Notes under the pieces: model-generated | The model's input: only the letters and a program-made list of their open reading frames with translations | What the model was told of the DNA's origin: nothing | Databases searched by the model: none | Shown: positions 45,898 to 56,392 of the stretch, in pieces | Layout of the letters: each line of letters opens with the position of its first letter | Position numbering within the stretch: position 1 is the first letter of the stretch | From: Cystobasidiopsis lactophilus | Lineage: Eukaryota; Basidiomycota; Agaricostilbomycetes; Agaricostilbales; Chionosphaeraceae | Length of the DNA: 64,000 nucleotides | Assembly (NCBI GenBank): GCA_001599975.1 | Contig: BCIO01000004.1 | Location: 2,205,328 to 2,269,327 of the forward strand | Direction: 5' to 3' | Translations under genes and position numbers: made by a program

Positions 45898-47792
45898 ATG
45901 AAGCTCTCGGAAATCATGGCGGAAATGCGCGATTTCACTCCTCAGCGGCTCGAGGAAGAGGACTGGCAGCACAGTCCAGAACATACCGTGAACGAGCTAC
46001 TCAGAACCCTTTCTAATCATCACGGCGCGACTCTCCAGAGCTTGTCCAGATTGGTCGATGCTTGTCATACAAGGAATGTCAGTGCGCTGCAAGTTGTTAA
46101 GCAGCTTGCTGAGCGTCATGTAAGGTGTTCAATCATCTTGATTCCCGTTCTCGGCATCGCCTTACGCATCCTCACTTGCCGCCCAGGATTTCCGTCGAAA
46201 AGAGCACATTGGGGGCATTGAACGACTGGTGAAAATTGGTCACAATACTCTCGCCATTGTGCGTCTTCTTCCTTTGATGACCCTGAGAACCAATCCTCAA
46301 TTTGGTGGTCTCTCATCTCGCTAGGCCTCAGACATAGAATTGATCGACATCAAGCACCAAGAAGAGCGGGAGTATCAAGATTACACGGAAGCACAGAAAG
46401 AAGCTCACCAGCTGCGCCTGCAAGAAGAAGAGGCATACACTCGACTTATGAGCAACTCCAGAGCGTTGGGGATCAATCGTGACCGTCTGATCCGATGGAC
46501 AAAAATGAATCTATTGGGAGCGGAAGAGAACTCTGTGGACGATGCCCTCGAGTGCAAATTTCTCGACCGGCTCTCGTTGATTGTGGACGATGTGAGCCAT
46601 CAGTATGTCAGCATGATGAAGCAAAGATGGCTAATCCACTTTTAGGGGCTGGTGTTGGCTGGCGACCTGGAACTCCTTGAAGCGCTTGTGCGCTTGAATG
46701 ATGCTGACAAACAAGCACTCGAGCCCATCATTCAACAAGTAGGTAGCATCTTTTGTGATTGTATGCCAGCTTCTGTTGACCATTTTTCAGGTGGTGGAGG
46801 CAGTCAAAATCGAAGTCGATCAATCCCTGATTTGCTTGCGGTCTGCACTTAGCCTCAACTACGTCCGCAAAAATAGGGACAGGCTCGTGGAGGGCTTTCC
46901 TTCGGAAAGTGGACAAGATGGGAGGCCTGTTGTTTCGGACCCAACCCTGCAGACTATTTTGACTGGGATCTGGCGCGGTTTGCACACCAAAGCAGGCGGG
47001 ATAGACCTTGCACAGTGCCTGCATGAGGCAGCAAAGGTTCGGAATCTATCACTCGGTATTCGCACAATCAATCATGTCGCTTGACCAGGTCCACGGTCTT
47101 TCAGAGGCAGAATGTTTGAAATTTCAGAGCTTCAGGCTCGAGTACGATCATTTTAAACTTCGCCTGGCTTTTGGAAGACGAGTAGAGCATGCGGTACGAA
47201 CGTCTTGCACCAGACAAGAGGATGGACAATGACCGCTGTGGCAGGTGGAGCTGCTCAAAGCCTTCGACAATTCCGGCCTACAATCCAAGCTCGACCGAAA
47301 GAAATATGCATCACTCACAGACAACCTTCATGGCCTGTTCAAATCCCTGCAGCACATTAGCGGTCTGCGTGAAAATTGGAATGCTCTCAAGGTCGAGGAC
47401 CCCCATGCATCCGCTGTATTGACCTGGACCTTGGCAGCAATAAATTCGGTGAGTCAAGGCTACCCAGCCTGCAGACTTCCCTGAAGGATGAAAGGTAGTT
47501 CGACGACCCGATCAATGAGCTGGCCCGCAGGCCAGAGCTGGAGTCTGCCAGATTCACCCTCCTCCAGGCCTTTGTCTTCACCAGAAAGACGATGGGAACA
47601 GTCAAATTCCTCCGACAATGCCCTCCTATCGAGTTGGAAGGTTTCAATAAGCACAATCCATATTTCCTTCCAATACCCGCCACTTTTGCCCAGCCTCAAG
47701 GGTGGATCGCACAAGCGGTGGTTATGGCGGCAGCAGAGCACCATGCTGGTGAGGGTGCGGGCAATCACCCCCAGGCCGGACCGAAAAAGTGA
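45898..47792 (+). CDS. Family gene D: dispersed paralogue of genes A-C
   Basis: The start at 45898 gives MKLSEIMAEMRDFTPQRLEE. Exon 1 ends LAERH before GTAAGG. Following exons: DFRRKEHIGGIERLVKIGHN, IDIKHQEEREYQDYTEAQKE, RWTKMNLLGAEENSVDDALE, VVEAVKIEVDQSLICLRSAL (around 46793), VELLKAFDNSGLQSKLDRKK and a last exon beginning FDDPINELARRPELESARFT then LLQAFVFTRKTM (around 47500). The stop is at 47792. The protein is wholly helical, about 520 residues, with no membrane span. The exon order and the helix after each equivalent splice site follow genes A-C, but sequence identity is low. This is the cleanest member to use as a family reference. Confidence 0.65.
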
Positions 47793-47854
47793 ACTGGCAC
47801 TTGGAGTTCTTCATTTCTTCAATTGTACAGCTGCAATTCCTACAAGCACATTAA

Positions 47855-48627
47855 TTAAGAAGCATGATCCCACAGCCGATTGCACAGCGCATAGTCGGGC
47901 TTGCTAAAGAGTGGGACCGAGTGCACCTCCTGGCGGGTGGCGGAGGCGACGAGCATCTTCGTGTATTGTCCGGTAGCCTCCTGGACAGGAACAAAGCCCA
48001 AGTCTCTGTACACCTTGAGCCGCAGCCTGCAGACGAGGTCAAGAACACCCAGCAAGCACGAAAGACGTGCTCACACTTCGGTACTGCTTTCAGAATAGAG
48101 CTCTTCCGCGTCCAGGCCATCTCCCCTCGTCGCTGCCTGCTCCTTGACTTGCGACAGTGTTTCTTCTGACCCAGCTAATGTCTGCTCCAAGCTGGCAATG
48201 AGCTTGCCCAAGGTGAACTTCTGCTTCTCGAGCTGCGAGAGAGTGGACTGGTGCTGTTGAACTGTGGGCGCAGACGGCGGTCGAACAGCTGCCACTTTTT
48301 GAGCTTCATACTGTCTTGCTATAGCTGGAGACGTGCATAACGGTGAGCTGAGAGGAGCAGCCATCAAAGAGAGACGCGCACTTTTTAAGATGTCGCGTTT
48401 CTGCTCGAGCTCCAGAGCTCGCTGTTCGTGGTGATGCTGTAAAGCAGTGTGGATCTCGTGGATCTTGTCTACATCATCTCCAGCCTCGAAGATCTCCCGC
48501 GTTTTATGCGCCACGTCGTTCAAGGCTGCCGGCCAAAGCGGCAAATGAATGAGCTGTGGCCGGCCAGGATGTCAAAAGCGCGCCTACCAAGAAAGTCCGC
48601 GCGAGAAATGACAGTGTCTGTTGACAT
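47855..48627 (-). CDS. SPC24: Kinetochore protein Spc24 (Ndc80 complex)
   Basis: Spc24 pairs with Spc25 to anchor the Ndc80 complex to the inner kinetochore. The start at 48627 gives MSTDTVISRADFL and an intron. Then comes the coiled coil: ALNDVAHKTREIFEAGDDVD, HHHEQRALELEQKRDIL, STLSQLEKQKFTLGKLIASL and EETLSQVKEQAATRGDGLDA. The globular C-terminus reads LRLKVYRDLGFVPVQEATGQ (around 48050) and ends PDYALCNRLWDHAS at 47855. The LRLKxYRxLG block after a coiled coil is the Spc24 hallmark. The length (about 200 residues) is normal. Confidence 0.82.
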
Positions 48628-48780
48628 GGTGTAGCTGCTGGTGGGCCAGGAGCAAGAGGAGAAGAGAGCCTCTCGCGTGAGCGGAAGAAGCGGAAGGGCC
48701 GCCGATCTTGCAAGCCTGGTCTTCCTGGAACTGCCAATCAGCTGCCAACTTGCCATGTTGTTTTAGAGTAGCCGACAACA
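48628..48780. promoter_or_regulatory. Divergent promoter, Spc24 / unknown gene
   Basis: 153 bp between start codons 48627 (minus) and 48781 (plus). No TATA box recognised. Confidence 0.5.
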
Positions 48781-50477
48781 ATGCCAGTCTTGTTCGACGG
48801 CCCGTTCAGCGGAGCTGCCATCCTCCTGCCCGGCCTGCACCTGTCCTTCTTTGAAAGGCTTCGCCGGACCCTACGTAGCTCCAGCTTCTGGCGCTGGCCC
48901 TTGACTGGCTTGGCCTCCATCTTTTACACACCCTTGCTGGCCGTCAACAGCTGGAGCGCCATCGCTTGCGACGCTCTCTACGCCTTTCTGCCTGGCAAAG
49001 GGGCGACCTCCTCCTCTTCAAGTACCAAAGTCTCGACGGCCTCCGGTCTCGGTGCCGATCCTTGGATTAAAAAACTACCCAGCACGATCCCTGAGCCCAC
49101 CATCCATCCCCTCAGACGTGAGAAGTTCCCTTCTTTTTTGTATTCTCTTTGTTCTCAATCCGAACCCGCAGACCTCCTGCAACTGGCTGGCTACCGAGAA
49201 GCAGTGACGCTCATAGATCGAATCATTTCTACCGTAAGCTCATCTTTGGCTCAGAGCGTAGGTCATTTGCTCAGCGATAGTGACAGGTTCTTTCGCAAGA
49301 GAAATTCGACCCTTCGGTCAGCTCCTACTCAGGTTTCATCCAGCCCAATGTCGACTTGCAATCGACTCGCACCTTGAAATTGCTGTCGGATATGCACTTG
49401 GAGCGGTGGGAGCATTTTCAAGAAACCCGCTTGCTGCTCGCCTCCATCGAGGACGCCCCCGGCGCCAAGATCGACCTCGAGCAAGAGAAGGAGTACTACA
49501 TCGAAGAGTACATGCTGAAGGCTGCTACAATGGCGGTTGACCATTGCTTGAAGATCCCTGTGCAAGCTGTTTTGCTGCCCTTGGTGCAGCTGTTGGCCAA
49601 CCACATGCTCGCGCTCAGTGAGTCTGTGCGATGCTCTTGCTGCAGAGCAGCCTTGATACTTGGCCTTGCAGTCCGGATACAGATCGGTCTCGACCTCGAC
49701 GGCGAAATCGACCTGCAGAGAAAGTCCCTCCAAGCCTACTTCGAATTCTTCGAGTTCAACAGGGGCCTGTGCGAGTTCAACCGCAGCAAGCTGTATTCTA
49801 CTTACATGTTCACGGTAAGCGCTGCTCTCTCCCGTTTGCCTTGTTGCTTTGCGACTCAAGTAGGCGGCGAGCAGGCGGCGTCGATGCGCCACCCTTTGCA
49901 AGAGCTCTTGATATTCTCCGAGCTCTATGACAAGTCAGCCTGCCTCGGCAAATTTCTCAACGAGGTCCTGCCGGTCGAAGAAATGGCGACGTCTGCTGTC
50001 GAGATGCGGCTCACCAAATTGACCATGGCCCGACAGCGCCTGGAAGAGGCCAGCCTAGATAAGCTGGTCGCCCGAGTGTTGGAGGAGCGCAAGAAAGGCC
50101 CGGTGGGCTATGCATTGGACGGACAAGAGAAATTGGAAGCCGACCTGCGGGAGATCAGCTTGGCTTTCTACGAAGCTTGCATCGCCACCATCGTCAGCCA
50201 ATGCGAAGAGCTGCGGGAACTTCAACACGACAACCGCTCATCTCAGCTGTACGAGCGCATGCTGGATTGGATGCGCCAAAGGACCGCCCTGAATATGAAG
50301 CAAAAAGCGCTGACAACCGAGTGGACCTACGCCGTGGAAAAGCCTTATACCGACGTCTCCCTCAAGCTGAACGACATCGAAAGGACTGGGGAAGCGGAGA
50401 GGAGAGCACTGGATGCTGACTTTCTCATCAAAGTCGAAGAGGTCACCGGTGGCGCCATGGCTCATTTCTACCATTGA
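48781..50477 (+). CDS. Unrecognised protein, helical, possibly membrane-associated at the N-terminus
   Basis: The start at 48781 gives MPVLFDGPFSGAAILLPGLH, followed by a moderately hydrophobic region (WRWPLTGLASIFYTPLLAVN). Exons then give IHPLRR, LLQLAGYREAVTLIDRIIS and, from about 49320, SDMHLERWEHFQETRLLLAS and KIDLEQEKEYYIEEYMLKAA. Next come RIQIGLDLDGEIDLQRKSLQ and FFEFNRGLCEFNRSKLYSTY. The last long exon (around 49862) gives ELLIFSELYDKSACLGKFLN and RLTKLTMARQRLEEASLDKL, with the stop at 50477. The second half is charged and helical. I recognise no family. A mitochondrial or membrane-tethered scaffold is possible. Confidence 0.6.
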
Positions 50478-50811
50478 CCGGCTTCAGACATTCGGCAGTT
50501 CCATACCCGCTTGTACAATCCCCTCTTTGAGAGATGATATCCACGCTGACCGATCGCGGCCTAGAGCGACCTGGCTACCTTCGCTCCAGCCTTGAACCCA
50601 TCTTCTTTGAGCCCGCCTGGTTGCTGCACAGATTACATTGCTCCCAGGCACATCTCATCGTGCAAAGAAGAAGCGCTTCGTGAAGCACTCCGATTGACTG
50701 ACACGGAACAATGGCCGACCTTTGTGGTTGTCTTCTTCCTTCACGGTCCCGCCAATCCAACCCTGCCCTTTCAAAGTGTCCGTGTGCTTTTTCTTGGTGG
50801 TGTTGTCGAGA
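50478..50811. other. Convergent 3' intergenic region
   Basis: About 330 bp between convergent stops. No gene seen. Confidence 0.4.
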
Positions 50812-52089
50812 TCAACCAACATGCTGTGGAGGCTGGTTGGGAGACGCGCGTAGTTTAAATTGGGACTGCAGCAAGGACCAGTCAACAGGAAGAACAGTCG
50901 GCAGGATCACATCAAGGACGTACGCTCGGTCGTTGTAGAAGTGACGGGTGTAGTGTAAGCTGGACAAATGGGTGAAGCGTCCCAGGGAAAGCTCTTTAGA
51001 CCACCGCTTCGGGGCTTTGCCTTGTTTGCCTGACAAGGTCTCCAGCTCGAGAGTCTCTAAAGTGTCCGGCAAGAGAGACAGGAAGTTCTCGACATCTTCG
51101 ATCCGATCACACAGCTGGAAGGCTGAGATGAAGATGTGGCGGAGAAAGCGGAGTGCTTCGCTTGCACCCCTCATCTCTTGCTCCAGATCATTCCACCAAC
51201 TCTTCTTGACACCATAATCCTGATACCCCATGACCAGATTGTGGATCTCATAGGCCCCATCGACCAGTTCACCACCTCTTTCCATCTCAAATGTGAAACG
51301 CTTGTCGTGTTTGAACAGTGAAGTAAAGACGCCGCCGCCAACGCTCGAAGCGCCGGCGCTGGACCCCTCGATGAACTTGAGTCTTGCAAAATCTGAGCGC
51401 TCGAGGTTCTTCCAGAAAGCGCCGTGAGCGTGGCACCAGTCGTTCGAGAACCTATCGCATAGGAAAGTAAAGTTGTCGACTTTGGGGAAGTTGCGGCGGA
51501 AGATCTTGAGTAGCTCGCTTTGGTGGGTCCCGTTCCAATGCGCAGTGGTCAACCGCATGCTCTTGAGGTTCGCAAACTTGCTGATGCGCATGACAGCCTT
51601 CAAGCTCGAGATCCCTTCACGGTCGATGTTATACACGAAGAAGGCCGTTTCGAAACGCAGGTGCAGCGTTCATGTATGGGCAATCAGCTGGGCAAATTGC
51701 TTCTGAGGATACACTCTGGGAGGCGGGCAGGAAGGCGAGAATATAGAGATCTCGACGTGCCGCCACATCACTGGCGCAAGAGGCTGGCGTAAGTGGTGGT
51801 TGACTGCAAGAAGAGGTGGGAGTTGGACCTTGTCGTGGCGGTCTGACACGGCCGGAAACCGGTCAGCACCATAGCGGCCTTGTGAGGTCCAACTGCCGTG
51901 GGGCACGCCCAAGTGAAACCAAATGGGTTCAGCGGCGGCCACCATGGCAGCGATTTCGATCAGCGTCTCCGCGGGCAAGGAGGTCAGTGTAGCCGGTGGC
52001 GCAGCCATGTCGACGCTGTAGGAGCTTGATCTTGATCGGCGCAATTCTTGGAGGGAGTCTTGAGTCTGACCCGGCCGGACTCTGATCAA
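50812..52089 (-). CDS. F-box-like protein, frame interrupted by one in-frame TGA
   Basis: The start is 52089 or, better, 52008 (MAAPPATLTSLPAETLIEIA), where LTSLPAETLIEIAAMV resembles an F-box first helix. The frame reads LLAVNHHLRQPLAPVMWRHV, typical of F-box proteins before the repeat region, then stops at TGA (51670-51672). In the same frame it continues LHLRFETAFFVYNIDREGIS, FPKVDNFTFLCDRFSNDWCH, FLSLLPDTLETLELETLSGK and the stop at 50812. Either the gene is a recent pseudogene, or an intron removes the stop (donor GTGTAT near 51725 with an acceptor near 51597 keeps phase), or a base error is present. The role would be substrate recognition in SCF ubiquitin ligases. Confidence 0.6.
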
Positions 52090-52427
52090 AAGCCTTCTGA
52101 CCTCTCAAACGTCAGTGTGGTACAAATCAGCTGGAGCAAGCTCACGGGCAGTTGAGGCCTTGGCTGCTGGACGTAGCAGCTGAAGCAGAAAGATGGAGAC
52201 CGCGGAGGCCGTTGCAACGTTGTATTCGCCCTAGAGCTGGGCTTGTGGGTGATCCACCTGGGATCGCACAGGCATCTCTCGAGCTCTAGAGTACAAGAAC
52301 CAGGCGGTTGGTCGTCCCAATGCCTACACGGAGCGAACCCCTTCCGTCGCCACCAAGACTCGATTTCCTCCTCGTCCAAATCCCTCTTCAGAAGCCAACA
52401 CCGCCACTCGAAGAGGCCATAGGCCCT
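52090..52427. other. Intergenic region
   Basis: About 340 bp between two minus-strand F-box-like genes. No gene supported. Confidence 0.4.
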
Positions 52428-54027
52428 CTACATGAACAGGTGGATCAATTGGTGAGCGTCCGCCGACTTCATGAGCCGCTCAGTAAACCGACGATCACAA
52501 GCCGAGCAGACATCATTGTAAGTAATGCGCAACTGCTCGGCCTCGCAGGTGAGGATCGACGGTCTGCATTGAAGGGTCGTGCGCTTTGCTGCGTGCGCTG
52601 TGCTGTGGTGCTCCAACGCCAAGTCGCAGCGCTCGAGCAACCACTCGCGAACGAGGCTCGAATACGAAGTGGCGTCATCTTGAGACGGCTTGTCCTCCAT
52701 CTTGTCCCACTCTGAAAGCTGCTTCTTGCCAAGCTTGAGCTGGCGGCGCATGCAGGCAAGACCGGCAGCCAACATCCGTTGGTCGACGTCGTCAGCGACG
52801 CTGCGGAACCCGCTGGCGCCTGGTGGCCAGATTTGAGCAGCACCCATGATGGCTCGGGTTTCACGTGCAAAGTCATTAAAAAGGTCTCGCCAATCCAGCT
52901 CGAAGATGTCGAGTTGGAGGCGCTTGAGCCCGTCGCTGGTAGGCGTCGAGTCGCTCACTTCTTTGCCAAGGAGCGAAGACAGGAGGTAGTTTGGGGTATC
53001 GCGACCGATAAATGCTTGAAGATCTGGTGTGATGTGTCTGCATCCCTGAGTACAGTCTAACAGAAGTGAGGGAATCCGCGCACTTGTCAAAGGATGGCCA
53101 ACGGGCACCCAGGTCGGACAACAGTCCATGGAAGGAGAACGGAAGGACCCGTACAACAATTGCTTGCCTTCGCTCTCGTAGATGCCCTCCCACACATTTG
53201 TCAGGGAAGCTTCGACGGCGACGCAATCCTCGTCCGCGTCGAGCCCCAAGTTGTGTCGAACGCGGACCAGCAGGGCATCGGCTGTTATGGCTGAGAGTCT
53301 TTGCCACCATTCATCCATGTATGGCAGCGAGTCGACTTGCTCGTGGCAGGCATGCGCCATTTTGAGCTGGTAGCAGTCCTTGATGTACTGGCGCTGTTTG
53401 GAGCTTTTCCAGTGCAACCCGTACTCTTTTCGAGCCGCCCAAAAGATTGACTGCCGTTCTTGGTGACCTTGAAGGATCGCACGGGCCAAAGCGTAGGACG
53501 GCCAATTGCACATCGGGTTCACGAGCGTTTCAGAGCCCGTGCGGAAGGGGTTGACCTCATCGCGGCTCAAGAGCTGAGAGGCGAGGCCGAACGAAAGAGA
53601 GCAGCCCGCTGGACCAAAGTACTGATCTACGCCGCCGTAGTGTGCAAGGCGGCCGAGCTCTTTTTGGGAACAAGCCCAAATCAGACGAGCTTCCAAAACG
53701 ATGCGAAAGAGCAATACCTTTCAAAGGATGCAGGAGAGGCTCAAAGAGGGCCGCGGACTCCTGGAGAATCCGCTGGTCCCCGATGTCCCCATTGGCAATG
53801 GAGACCTCGCTGAATCGGGCAATCTCTTCCTTGAGGCCCAAGGCGACAGCCGCCTTACGAAAGCCAACTTTGACCAGCTCCCACGCCAGCATCAGGGTGC
53901 TGCCCAATGAGGGAGAAAGAGCGAGGAGCTCGGTGGCCGGCAAGGATTTGGTTCCGGAGTCGACCATGTTTCGCTTATCGAGTGGCCGTATGACAGCAAG
54001 ATCCGCTGGATCCAAGTACTCCCACAC
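52428..54027 (-). CDS. F-box-like or unknown large protein, 5' end unresolved
   Basis: The readable start region at about 54027 is VWEYLDPADLAVIRPLDKRN, reminiscent of the second half of an F-box (LDPxDLxxIR). Probable upstream coding sequence lies in 54060-54330. An intron from about 53795 (donor GTCTCC) to 53720 joins EIARFSE to VLLFRIVLEARLIWACSQKE. The long exon then gives GSETLVNPMCNWPSYALARA, MAHACHEQVDSLPYMDEWWQ and IWPPGASGFRSVADDVDQRM. It ends DVCSACDRRFTERLMKSADA near 52430, where CSAC suggests a short metal-binding or disulphide motif. No definite family. Confidence 0.5.
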
Positions 54028-54377
54028 ACGGACGTAACACTAATCATGGGTAGAGCCCAGTTACATAAGAAGCAAGATGGAGATGCAAGTGTCGGAGCCT
54101 AGGCTGTAGGTGAGAGCTTGAGTTGCTCAACGCGAGCCGGACACACCAAAGGCAATCCAGTGCAAGTCCACAGCATCCAAGTCCTCCAGATAGCAGACCA
54201 GAAGCAACAACCACGCAAGCAAAGGGCATTTCAGGCATCCGATGGTCGTCTTCCCCGTCCAACCACTGCCAAACTCTGTCCTCGACCTGAGCTGTGATCC
54301 AAACCCGTGGGCTTGCTCTTGGCATCCTCAAATGCTGCGCGAATGCTCAATCAAGCGATCTTGGCAAGCTAGCAACG

Positions 54378-54851
54378 ATGGTGGATTTGCGCAAATCGAA
54401 CCAATCGACATACTATGGCCGCTCCTCGATGTCGCCTGGCCTGCTGCGGGCCCGCCGGCCGTTCTTGGCTCGCAACCTCTTAACTGGCACATTGATCGCG
54501 GCCTTCGCCGGCGGCGTCTACCTCTACTCCATCTCGGCCGTCAAGCAGGACGACTTTTCGTCAGAGGACATCGCTTCCTTGATCCAGTCCCAGGCGGCCT
54601 CCTCCGGTTCTGCGACGTCCGCACCGGGATCAAGAGTGTCAGTGATAGGTGGCGCCAAGGAGGATTTGGAGGCGAGCATCACCGGGGCTGGACCGCTGGG
54701 CTCGAGATTCGAGGACCCGCCACTGCCCAAGAGGTTGGCTTTTGAGTCGACTTGGAGTACGCTGGGGTTCAATGGGAGGAGAGCAAAGTCGGTGCTGGTC
54801 AAAGGTGCGCCGGACGTGGATCGGCTGGGGCGCATGAAGGACTCGTCATGA
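54378..54851 (+). CDS. COA3: Cytochrome c oxidase assembly factor 3 (Coa3)
   Basis: Inner-membrane protein that holds newly made Cox1 in assembly intermediates. Single exon, start 54378 (MVDLRKSNQSTYYGRSSMSP), stop 54851, about 157 residues. The single TM segment and flanks, RNLLTGTLIAAFAGGVYLYS then ISAVKQDDFSSED, match the Coa3/CCDC56 core (RNxLTGxxIAxFxxGVYxYSIxAVxQDDF). The C-terminus is longer than usual and Gly/Ser/Pro-rich, on the intermembrane-space side. Confidence 0.85.
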   Translation: MVDLRKSNQSTYYGRSSMSPGLLRARRPFLARNLLTGTLIAAFAGGVYLYSISAVKQDDFSSEDIASLIQSQAASSGSATSAPGSRVSVIGGAKEDLEASITGAGPLGSRFEDPPLPKRLAFESTWSTLGFNGRRAKSVLVKGAPDVDRLGRMKDSS

Positions 54852-55077
54852 CCTTTCTGCCTGATTAAAATGTAACACCACCAAAACCGCCCACTTCAAT
54901 CTACCTGAGAACAGTCAGCGAGCGAATCAAAATGCTATGATTAGGATTCCACGAAAGCGAGTGGGATGGAGTGTATCATGGATGAAGGAGGGTATCCGAA
55001 ACGAAAGTGAGATTGTACAAGGGACCACCGGGGCAAACCACCAACGGACTTCCAAAAAAACGGGCGAAAGAAGAAGG

Positions 55078-56314
55078 TCACAGATCCTTCTTGACGTTGG
55101 CCGGCGACGGATCGCGAGCGTCGGTGTGCTTCGCTCGGGGCGTCTCCCCTCGCTTCATCCGCGTGCCCAGAATGACGTCCCTGCAAGCGCTTTTTTAGAC
55201 AGGGTTAAGATACTAGTACTGGCAGAAGATCCTAACCAGTGGGTGAAGAAGGGCTGAGCAAAGTTCTTCTTGATCCCAAACTGCTGGTGGTGGACTGTGC
55301 GTGGGGGAGGAGTAAGACTTTGAAGCATGTCAAAAGGCACTGCCACAACGCACTATCATGATCTGTGCATTCAAGCGGATCAGCAAGCCATTCAGAAGAA
55401 GGGCGAAAGCAAAAGAACGAACAATCCGCATTGTTGCCAAACAGCATCTGGAACGGGTCCCACTTGAGCCTGTACCCGCAGTGGTCGTCCACCGTCTTCA
55501 TCGTCGCAATGGTGAAGCACAGCAGGTCCTGGCGGGTGTTGAGGCCGGCGGCAAAGTGGGCCAGTGCGCCGCCAACGCTGTCGAGCAGGAAGCCCTCGAC
55601 CGGGTGGTTGTAAAGCGCGCCGAACGAGTACGGGCAGTACAGGCGATGGTGTAAGGAGTGGAAGGTCCGGTAGAGGTATTTGTTCATGTGCATGCCGCGG
55701 TGGAGGAAGTATTGCCAGGTGTCCATCACCGCCCTGAGCGTCGGACTTCAGCCTGGAGATCCTTCACACAACACGCAGAGGAGCGGAACGCACGACGCCC
55801 AAAGGCACTGAAGCACCGGCACGGCCCACCAGTACACGAAGTAGACCAAGTCCGAGCCGTGATTCTTGACGAGGTTGACCGTCCATTGGTCCGGCAGCGT
55901 CCTCTGCAGCAGGCCCACTATCCAGCTGGCGTGCCACCGCATGTTCCCTTGGTGGTCCACGTGGCTCGTCTCATGCCCCAAGGCGAAGTAGCCGAGCAGC
56001 ATTTGCAGCGCATGCTGGAAGAAGACGGCCTTGACGACTTGCGCTGGGGTGACCTTGTTGCGCCGGGTGACCTCTGCCGGCTCGTGGATCCGGTGGGCGG
56101 CGAACACGTCGGACCAGTCGACGAGCGCGAAGAACAGCGAGTAGAGCCAGTAGGCCACGACGGGCGCAGCGACGGCCAGCAGCGGGTCCGAGAGGCCGGG
56201 CCACAGGTCCTCCGCCTCGACGTAGTAGAACGGCTTCTGGCTCGATGAGGGGATGAGGTGGTCTAGGGACAGCATCGGGCTGAGGCCATCGTCGATGAGC
56301 AGGCTCGCATTCAT
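55078..56314 (-). CDS. SUR2: Sphinganine C4-hydroxylase (fatty-acid hydroxylase superfamily)
   Basis: ER di-iron enzyme making phytosphingosine from dihydrosphingosine. The start at 56314 gives MNASLLIDDGLSPMLSLDHL. TM region: LLAVAAPVVAYWLYSLFFAL. The iron-binding His boxes are MDTWQYFLHRGMHMNKYLYR (around 55720), FHSLHHRLYCPYSFGALYNH, and NNADYHDIHHQQFGIKKNF, the last rebuilt across two short introns (around 55285-55430). The enzyme continues FAQPFFTHW, intron, DVILGTRMKRGETPR, and ends NVKKDL at 55078. All three His clusters (HRGMH, HSLHH, YHDIHH) are intact and the length (about 330) is normal. Confidence 0.92.
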
Positions 56315-56392
56315 GCTTCCACACCGCGGTCCGACGATACTCTCCAAGAATCGAAGGCCCAAAAAAACAAAACCTCGACGAAAAACGTGACT

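Noticed and set aside
54230-54290. Walker-A-like string (GSGWTGKT) readable on the minus strand
   Set aside because: Frame is not supported by a start or a neighbouring Walker B, and lies in the short region between Coa3 and the F-box-like gene; most likely chance.
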